Source of the DNA: Eubacterium sp.
Lineage (GTDB): Bacteria; Bacillota_A; Clostridia; Lachnospirales; Lachnospiraceae
DNA: 11,643 nucleotides
NCBI GenBank assembly: GCA_017475785.1
Contig: JAFVEX010000113.1
Location: 1 to 11,643, forward strand
Direction of reading: 5' to 3'
Each line of letters opens with the position of its first letter. Positions within the stretch are counted from its first letter, which is position 1. Below the pieces are notes generated by a model. The model was not told where the DNA came from and searched no databases. It worked only from the letters and a program-made list of their open reading frames with translations. Below are positions 6,339-11,643 of the stretch, piece after piece. The translations under genes and the position numbers were made by a program.

Positions 6339-6617
6339 TGCTTCATCACTTCTTTTAAATACACTTCATATCATTCTTCCTATGCGCACATAAGGCATAT
6401 CTCAGATAATATAGATAAAAACACAGCATTATTAATATTGAATAAATTGACACTTTGCCAGATGCCTAATTGTATAGCATTTTTACGTCGGTATCATTCA
6501 ATAGAAAAAAGCAACAAATAATTGCAGTATTTACGCACTTTATATTCATATTCAGAGCGCAGAAACGAATAAATAATTCAATTAATTAACACGAATATAT
6601 GAAGAATAAATATTTTG

Positions 6618-6650
6618 TCACGAGATAAAAATGACGGGTGTCTCTTGTGA
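6618..6650. repeat. Inverted repeat next to the adhesin promoter
   Basis: TCACGAGA (6618-6625) is the mirror of TCTC-TT-GTGA (6641-6650), giving eight pairs with a two-base bulge around a 15-nt centre. It lies just upstream of the -35 box at 6658 and could be an operator. No matching regulator is visible in the window. Confidence 0.35.
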
Positions 6651-6657
6651 ATTATTT

Positions 6658-6686
6658 TTGAAAGTGGTACTATATTGATGGATAAT
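6658..6686 (+). promoter_or_regulatory. Promoter for the giant adhesin gene
   Basis: TTGAAA (6658-6663), a 17-nt spacer, and GATAAT (6681-6686), each 5 of 6 to consensus. An overlapping alternative is TTGTGA (6645-6650), 17 nt, then TACTAT (6668-6673) preceded by TGG as an extended -10; this one would overlap the inverted repeat. Either gives a leader of about 100-115 nt. Confidence 0.55.
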
Positions 6687-6791
6687 TTTCGTATGAAAAC
6701 AATCATATTTTGCTTGCAGTCGGAATACAGAACTTATCCATACAGTTGAGGTGTTTCCGGAGACAGTGGCCGGGAACAAAGGTGAGGTACG

Positions 6792-9700
6792 ATGAAAAAC
6801 AGAATACAGAGCATCCTGAAAACCTTTTTCAGGAGCAAAACGAAGACACTGATGACAATTCTGTCAATGGCAGTGGTTTTTTCGATGGTTTATTCGCTGA
6901 TTCTTCCGGCAATAGCGGTTGAAAAAACGGCCGCTCTTGAAGAACCAGGAATGGAGATCGGGGCAGCGTCTTCATCCGGAGGGGAAGCGTCTGAACAATC
7001 GCAAGAGCTAAACCCGGAGCCGGCATCTGAGCAGATAACAGAGCAGTTATCAGAGCAGTTATCAGAGCCTGCAGAAGATGCGCCGGCGGATTCCGGAAAT
7101 GATCAGGAAGCTTCGTTTTCTGCTGGTTTGAATGATGGGAAGGGCACAGAACCGGATACGGCGGCACAGACAGAGCCGGCCGCCGATCGATCGGGTTCTG
7201 TTTCTGATGCCGTTTTCGACCATGAATCCGGCGGAAAGGCGAACAATCTCATATCTGAACCTGACACAAATGCATCTGATATAAATGCATCTGGCGCAAG
7301 CTCGTCTGACAGCATATATTCAGGTGAAGCCGGAGAACAATCTGCCTTCGGCGGCAGCGGGGCGCTGTCCGGATCGAACGCCGGAGAAGACATTCAGAAT
7401 ACCGGTTCCCTGCGCGCGGATTTTGTCACCGGTAACACCTCAGCGGAAAGTGAAGAATTCTCTGACTGTGACGAGCAGAACCAGGATATCGCCATGCCTG
7501 CCATGACCTTTGAGGATGTCTACAAATATCTTGATGCCGATGAAGAGGAGAGACAGATCAGAGTCTTCGTGAAGGCGGAAGAAGGCACCTTCCCGGAAGG
7601 CACGAGAATGGTGCTCGGCGACGTGGAAGACCAGTCCGCGCTGGAAGACGCGATTGAAAAAACAGTAAAAGAAGAATTATCCGACACGGCAAGAATCCGA
7701 CAGTATCAGGCAGTTGACATATCCTTCTACAATGCAGACGGCATCCAAATCGAGCCGGCAAAAGAAGTGGAGGTCCGCATGACCTCCGATCAGATCAAGC
7801 AAATCAGCAATCCGATGCTGCTGCACATCCCGGATCGCAAGGATGATGAGAAAGATCCGGTGGCTGATATCATCCGGCAGTTCAAACGCATCGACGAACA
7901 GGAAGACGAGCTGGTCGGAAATGAGAACACCTTAAAATTCAACGCGTCCGTATTCTCACCGTACATCATCGCAGAAGTTGAAGGGTATGAAGACGCCGAC
8001 GGGAATCAGTTCGAGGATCGGTATCAGGATGCGTCAGAAGATCTGAATTATGATGTGTCTGACGATCCGGATTACGACAATTCGGGGGATTCGGATTACG
8101 AAGCTTCCGAGGATCCGGATTACGACACTTCAGGAGATTCCCAGATAGACGATCTTGAGATCGTAATAGAAGATGAGAACGACAATGATCAGCCACTTCA
8201 GTTTCGGGGGGTTGATTACACAGTTACACTAGAATACAACGAAGATGCCGGGATTCCGGCCGGTGCAGAACTCTCAGTAACTGAGATTTCAAGTGCATCA
8301 CGCACATATCAAAGCTATATCAGAAAAACCGCGCACGCTCTGGAAGACACAGACGCCGCGGATATTTGCTATGCACGTTTTTTTGATATCAGTATCTTGT
8401 CGGAGGGCGAAAAGGTCCAGCCGGAAGCACCTGTCACAGTCACGATTGATTTCGATGAGGAGATTGCTGCAGGCGAATCCAGCACCTTTAACGCAGTACA
8501 TTTCACAGAAGACAATCAGACAGAAATCATTACCGAAAATGCAGATGTAATCACCAGCGACGAGAGCGCTGACGTCGAAGCCGTGACCTTCGAGGCAGAG
8601 AGTTTTTCCGTGTACGGGATAACGTATACGGTGGACTTTCACTGGGAAGTGGATGGAAAGACGTACGATTTCAGCCTTCCCGGAGGAGGATTTGTGAGCT
8701 TCTCGCAGCTCGTAGAAGTGCTGAAGATAATTGGGGACACAAATTCTGATACAAACGCAGTACTTACACTGGGCGATGTGGAAGTATCGGATGCCGCAAG
8801 GAAATTCGTGGCAGATGTGGAGAGTGTAGTGTTCTCGAATCCTGCCCTTTTGGATGTCAGCAGGGTTAATGCAGATACTACAGTCGGTCAGATCAAAGAG
8901 AGCCGTGGACTGGAGTGCCGGTACAGCACGGAACTGACGGAAGAACAAATTGAAGCGAGCAATGGCACCGAAGTCGAGTCGGGAGACTGGGCTCTGATTT
9001 CCTTGCTTCCGTTCTCAAGTGAAGAAGAGCTGACCGTGACCATGAAGGATGGGGAAGCGTTCACGATCCATGTGACAGATTATCAGATCTGCACGAATGT
9101 TCTGACGGCGGATGGGAAGAATTATAAGATTACGGTGACTTATGAAGACGACGCCAAGATTCCGGACGGCACGAAGCTAGTCGCTGAAGAGATATCATTT
9201 AGTTCAGACGAATATCTTCAGCATCTCGGTCAGGCGTGGTCGGAGGTAAACAGGGAGTATCTTGAACAGGAACAGCAGCTCAGGTCAAACATCGGCGGGC
9301 TTGATGACGGGAATGAAGGTGAAGAGATCCATCCGGTAAATCTTGATCATGTCCGGTTTTTTGATATCCGTCTAGAAAGGAACGGAGAAGAAGTAGAACC
9401 TGAGGTGCCGGTGAAGGTTGAGATTCAGTATGTTGACGGCTTCCCTGTACCGGAAACCGAGAATCCTGAAGCAGGTGTTGTTCATTTCCACAACGACGAT
9501 ACAGAACTCATTGAAGAAATTGAGACTGAAGAAGACGAGGATGGGAACCTGACTTGCTTCCGATATATGCAGGATGGTTTCTCGGATGTCGGTACATACC
9601 TTGGGCAGGAGACAATAGATGATGATACCGCTTCTGTTGCCGGACGAATCGCCTACCCGAAATTGTCTGCCATGCTGCGGGCATCTTCCGGTCCTCTGAA

Positions 9701-11643
9701 AGATGAACTGGGAGAACCAGCCGCTTCCAAGACGCTCAAAGATAATGAAGATGGCACATATACACTTTCACTGAGTGTCACCGGCGCGGCCAAGAAAAAG
9801 GATGAACAGCCAAAAGCAAATGTCCTGTTTGTTATGGATCGTTCCAGCAGCATGAGCAATTCCGACAATGATATCTATTTACCCTATGACGGAGAGCATA
9901 AGAACGGGACAATTTATTACGGCACGAATGATAATGGAAAAAGCTATTTCGCGCTGAACTACTCGAATGGACGATATACATATAATGACTATATGTATCC
10001 ATATACTACCCATACATATTCAGGAACCGTTTACACCAGAATCAGCCGCCTGAAAGCAGAGCAGGATGCCATGTCGATCCTGTTTAAGGATCTTCTGGAA
10101 AACAATAAGGATCAGAATGGCAGCTACACGAAAGATAATGTCGAAATATCGGTCATCAGTTTCGCCGATGACCGTGGAAAAATGAGTGAGGGGACCGAGT
10201 ATCCCAAAAATGGTTCGGCCAATGGCTGGACCAGCAGTGATTATACTGGTCTGATGGAGGTAGTTAATAATACGAATACGCCTTCCGGCACCAACTGGCA
10301 GGATGCACTTAAGTATGCCAAAGAAGTCGCCGATGCAAAAAAAGTGTCCCAGCCAGATGAGCCGGTGTTCGTAATCTTCCTGACAGATGGCGAGCCGACA
10401 GCCATATACGGAGAATCTGGCGGCGCCTATCATTACAATAACGTTGGCGGTGGGTTTGTCAAAGCTTATACGCCTGCGCGCCCTGATGCAAAGGCAATTG
10501 TTGATGAGGGATATGGATTTTACAGTATTTTTACCTTTAACCCCGGGGAGGAGCAGACCAGGTATCTGAAACGTCTGGTTCACTATGCCTATACCGGGTA
10601 TGATGTCTCGGACACGACCACCGGAGATTTTTCATATCTTGACAGTTCGCAATATGTGAGCAGGTATTTCTATAATGCTGACAGCCCGGAGAATCTGGCG
10701 AGTGCCTTTGATGATATTCTGTCTGCGATCACGACAACGATCGCACATGGAAATGTCAGTATCGTAGATGGACTGACGACAGATGCCATGACCTCTACCC
10801 TGATCAATGGGAAGGCAAATGGCTTTACCTATAAGGTTACGGATGAAAACAGCAATGTACTATATACTGTGACAGCGACCGGAGACACGGATAATCCATC
10901 TGTAACCTTTAAAATAAATGGTACGACCTATTCCGGATCACAGGTTGTTCAAAAGGAGGCTGCCGGCGGCAAAAAGTATTGTTCCATGACGGTTGGCGGC
11001 AAAGAGTACAGGATGGCACTTGCAGATTTTGTTGATACCGGTGAGGGTGATGAAGAAACCAAGGAGCTCACCTGGGATCTTTCTCCGATTGGAACGCTGG
11101 CCGATAAATGCACATATTCCATCGAGTTTGTTGTCTGGCCCAATCAGGAAGCATATGATTATGTTGCCGCACTGAACAACGGATTGAAGGACTGGAATAA
11201 GGCTACTCAGACCCCTGTTTACGATAAAGATGAAAAGCTTATATACTATAAAAACGGGGTGGAGGACTACCCTTCCATCGTATTGGATCCTGATACGGGG
11301 ATATATAGTGTTCTTACCAATACAAAACAGGAATTGGAGTATTCCATTGTCAGTACAACGAATGGTGTCGAAACGATAGAGGGACCCTATACCGTCGATC
11401 TGGATACTCCGGATCCAATGGAATTAAAGGCGACTGCATCCGCATTGGAGAAAATCTGGAACATTGCGAGAGACCCGGATATTCTGGCACAGCTGCTGTA
11501 TGGTGACTTAAACAACCATTATTCAATCGGATTTGATATCTTGCGGGATGAAAGTAAAACAAAGTATATCTCCATTGGCCTCGGCTGGGATGAGAAACAG
11601 GGAAAATACATCTGGGAAACGGACGATCTGATCTATGTAAAAT
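6792..11643 (+). CDS. Giant modular VWA-domain surface adhesin / pilus-tip-like protein (3' partial)
   Basis: The frame is open from ATG 6792 to the window end: 1617 complete codons without a stop. AGGTGA (6780-6785) precedes the ATG by 6 nt. Order of parts: basic N-terminus and hydrophobic secretion segment (about 19-42, ending 'YSLILPAIAVE'); acidic Ser/Glu/Pro-rich stalk (about 45-235); beta-type module 1 (255-395); acidic octapeptide repeats (409-448); module 2 (474-612); a different module (about 613-770, with 'DWALISLLPF' and 'ELTVTMKDGEAFTIHVTD'); module 3 (777-936); VWA domain (about 965-1320); then regions resembling the body of Cna-B/SpaA pilin-type proteins ('ELTWDLSPIGTL', 'FVVWPNQEAYDYV', 'ALEKIW'). 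The VWA metal site looks complete: DxSxS at Asp1016/Ser1018/Ser1020, Thr1167 in 'SGTNWQDAL', and Asp1199 in 'FLTDGEPT'. Such proteins are usually sortase-anchored adhesins. The anchor, sortase and ligand are not visible, so anchoring and adhesion are inference. Confidence 0.88.
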   Translation, partial: MKNRIQSILKTFFRSKTKTLMTILSMAVVFSMVYSLILPAIAVEKTAALEEPGMEIGAASSSGGEASEQSQELNPEPASEQITEQLSEQLSEPAEDAPADSGNDQEASFSAGLNDGKGTEPDTAAQTEPAADRSGSVSDAVFDHESGGKANNLISEPDTNASDINASGASSSDSIYSGEAGEQSAFGGSGALSGSNAGEDIQNTGSLRADFVTGNTSAESEEFSDCDEQNQDIAMPAMTFEDVYKYLDADEEERQIRVFVKAEEGTFPEGTRMVLGDVEDQSALEDAIEKTVKEELSDTARIRQYQAVDISFYNADGIQIEPAKEVEVRMTSDQIKQISNPMLLHIPDRKDDEKDPVADIIRQFKRIDEQEDELVGNENTLKFNASVFSPYIIAEVEGYEDADGNQFEDRYQDASEDLNYDVSDDPDYDNSGDSDYEASEDPDYDTSGDSQIDDLEIVIEDENDNDQPLQFRGVDYTVTLEYNEDAGIPAGAELSVTEISSASRTYQSYIRKTAHALEDTDAADICYARFFDISILSEGEKVQPEAPVTVTIDFDEEIAAGESSTFNAVHFTEDNQTEIITENADVITSDESADVEAVTFEAESFSVYGITYTVDFHWEVDGKTYDFSLPGGGFVSFSQLVEVLKIIGDTNSDTNAVLTLGDVEVSDAARKFVADVESVVFSNPALLDVSRVNADTTVGQIKESRGLECRYSTELTEEQIEASNGTEVESGDWALISLLPFSSEEELTVTMKDGEAFTIHVTDYQICTNVLTADGKNYKITVTYEDDAKIPDGTKLVAEEISFSSDEYLQHLGQAWSEVNREYLEQEQQLRSNIGGLDDGNEGEEIHPVNLDHVRFFDIRLERNGEEVEPEVPVKVEIQYVDGFPVPETENPEAGVVHFHNDDTELIEEIETEEDEDGNLTCFRYMQDGFSDVGTYLGQETIDDDTASVAGRIAYPKLSAMLRASSGPLKDELGEPAASKTLKDNEDGTYTLSLSVTGAAKKKDEQPKANVLFVMDRSSSMSNSDNDIYLPYDGEHKNGTIYYGTNDNGKSYFALNYSNGRYTYNDYMYPYTTHTYSGTVYTRISRLKAEQDAMSILFKDLLENNKDQNGSYTKDNVEISVISFADDRGKMSEGTEYPKNGSANGWTSSDYTGLMEVVNNTNTPSGTNWQDALKYAKEVADAKKVSQPDEPVFVIFLTDGEPTAIYGESGGAYHYNNVGGGFVKAYTPARPDAKAIVDEGYGFYSIFTFNPGEEQTRYLKRLVHYAYTGYDVSDTTTGDFSYLDSSQYVSRYFYNADSPENLASAFDDILSAITTTIAHGNVSIVDGLTTDAMTSTLINGKANGFTYKVTDENSNVLYTVTATGDTDNPSVTFKINGTTYSGSQVVQKEAAGGKKYCSMTVGGKEYRMALADFVDTGEGDEETKELTWDLSPIGTLADKCTYSIEFVVWPNQEAYDYVAALNNGLKDWNKATQTPVYDKDEKLIYYKNGVEDYPSIVLDPDTGIYSVLTNTKQELEYSIVSTTNGVETIEGPYTVDLDTPDPMELKATASALEKIWNIARDPDILAQLLYGDLNNHYSIGFDILRDESKTKYISIGLGWDEKQGKYIWETDDLIYVK
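7029..7064 (+). repeat. 12-bp repeats in the adhesin stalk (EQLS units)
   Basis: Three in-frame 12-bp units encode EQIT, EQLS, EQLS; the last two are identical (GAGCAGTTATCA). A further in-frame pair of 15-bp units at 7263-7292 encodes DTNAS and DINAS. They sit in the low-complexity stalk after the secretion segment and look like slippage products. Confidence 0.7.
8016..8135 (+). repeat. 24-bp repeat coding an acidic octapeptide, five units
   Basis: In-frame units start at 8016, 8040, 8064, 8088 and 8112 and encode DRYQDASE, DLNYDVSD, DPDYDNSG, DSDYEASE and DPDYDTSG, with a decayed sixth (DSQIDDLE). The consensus is D-x-D-Y-(D/E)-x-S-x. The 8064 and 8112 units share the identical 15-mer GATCCGGATTACGAC. 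The block lies between adhesin modules 1 and 2 and is probably an extended, highly charged linker. Its Asp/Ser spacing might bind divalent metal, which is speculative. Confidence 0.85.

Larger units (their letters stand above)
6339..6791. other. AT-rich non-coding region before the adhesin gene
   Basis: About 450 bp with no convincing gene, and visibly much richer in A and T than the DNA on its left. It holds an inverted repeat (6618-6650), the adhesin promoter (6658-6686) and a leader of roughly 100 nt ending in the ribosome site AGGTGA (6780-6785). A perfect TTGACA at 6447-6452 has no good -10 at the right distance. No known riboswitch, tRNA or insertion-sequence end was recognised. Confidence 0.6.

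Noticed and set aside
6447..6476. TTGACA as a distant adhesin promoter
   Set aside because: No -10 better than 3 of 6 lies at 16-18 nt, and a much better promoter is closer to the gene.
6710..6922. Small plus-strand frame of 70 codons across the adhesin start
   Set aside because: It overlaps the adhesin start in another frame, has no clear ribosome site, and lacks the secretion segment that the 6792 frame encodes.
8298..8948. Minus-strand open frame of 216 codons inside the adhesin
   Set aside because: It is opposite a continuous, domain-rich plus-strand frame. The translation is Cys/His-rich and featureless.
10020..10583. Minus-strand open frame of 187 codons opposite the VWA domain
   Set aside because: The plus strand here encodes the conserved MIDAS motifs; the minus reading resembles no family.

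Overview
The window looks like a chromosomal segment of a gut-type Clostridia, most likely Lachnospiraceae. The grounds are the protein styles: a divergent NAD-dependent DNA ligase, an acetyl-type MetA, a siroheme/ferredoxin protein, and a giant VWA adhesin with the N-terminal 'YSLILPAIAVE'-type segment common in that family. No rRNA gene or other taxonomic marker is present, so this is inference. Every supported gene is on the + strand.

Left part (1-6338) is moderately GC-rich housekeeping DNA. It holds the 3' part of a siroheme/4Fe-4S sulfite-reductase-like protein (1-666) with its terminator, an RluF-type 23S rRNA pseudouridine synthase (797-1507), a divergent LigA (1770-3743), a MetA-type homoserine O-acetyltransferase (3914-4843), a small secreted protein of unknown function (4938-5747), and the 2H phosphoesterase ThpR (5836-6330), whose last codons lie inside its own terminator. 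The genes are separated by 80-260 bp gaps and do not form one pathway. Two gaps carry tandem repeats that are not CRISPRs: a degenerate 22-bp array between rluF and ligA, and a tidy 16-bp array of six units between ligA and metA, whose last unit supplies the -35 box of a good metA promoter.

Right part (6339-11643) begins with about 450 bp of very AT-rich non-coding DNA containing a promoter and an inverted repeat. It continues into one reading frame that stays open from an ATG at 6792 to the window edge (1617 complete codons and no stop). This encodes the N-terminal portion of a giant surface adhesin: a membrane/secretion segment, an acidic Ser/Glu/Pro-rich stalk, three copies of a related beta-type module, an acidic octapeptide repeat, an intervening module, a VWA domain with an intact MIDAS metal site, and the start of Cna-B/pilin-like domains. 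The C-terminal anchor lies beyond the window.

Most worth a second look: the modular adhesin and its internal repeats, the LigA with several replaced nucleotide-pocket residues, and the two intergenic tandem arrays. I found no CRISPR, tRNA, rRNA, transposase or phage gene.
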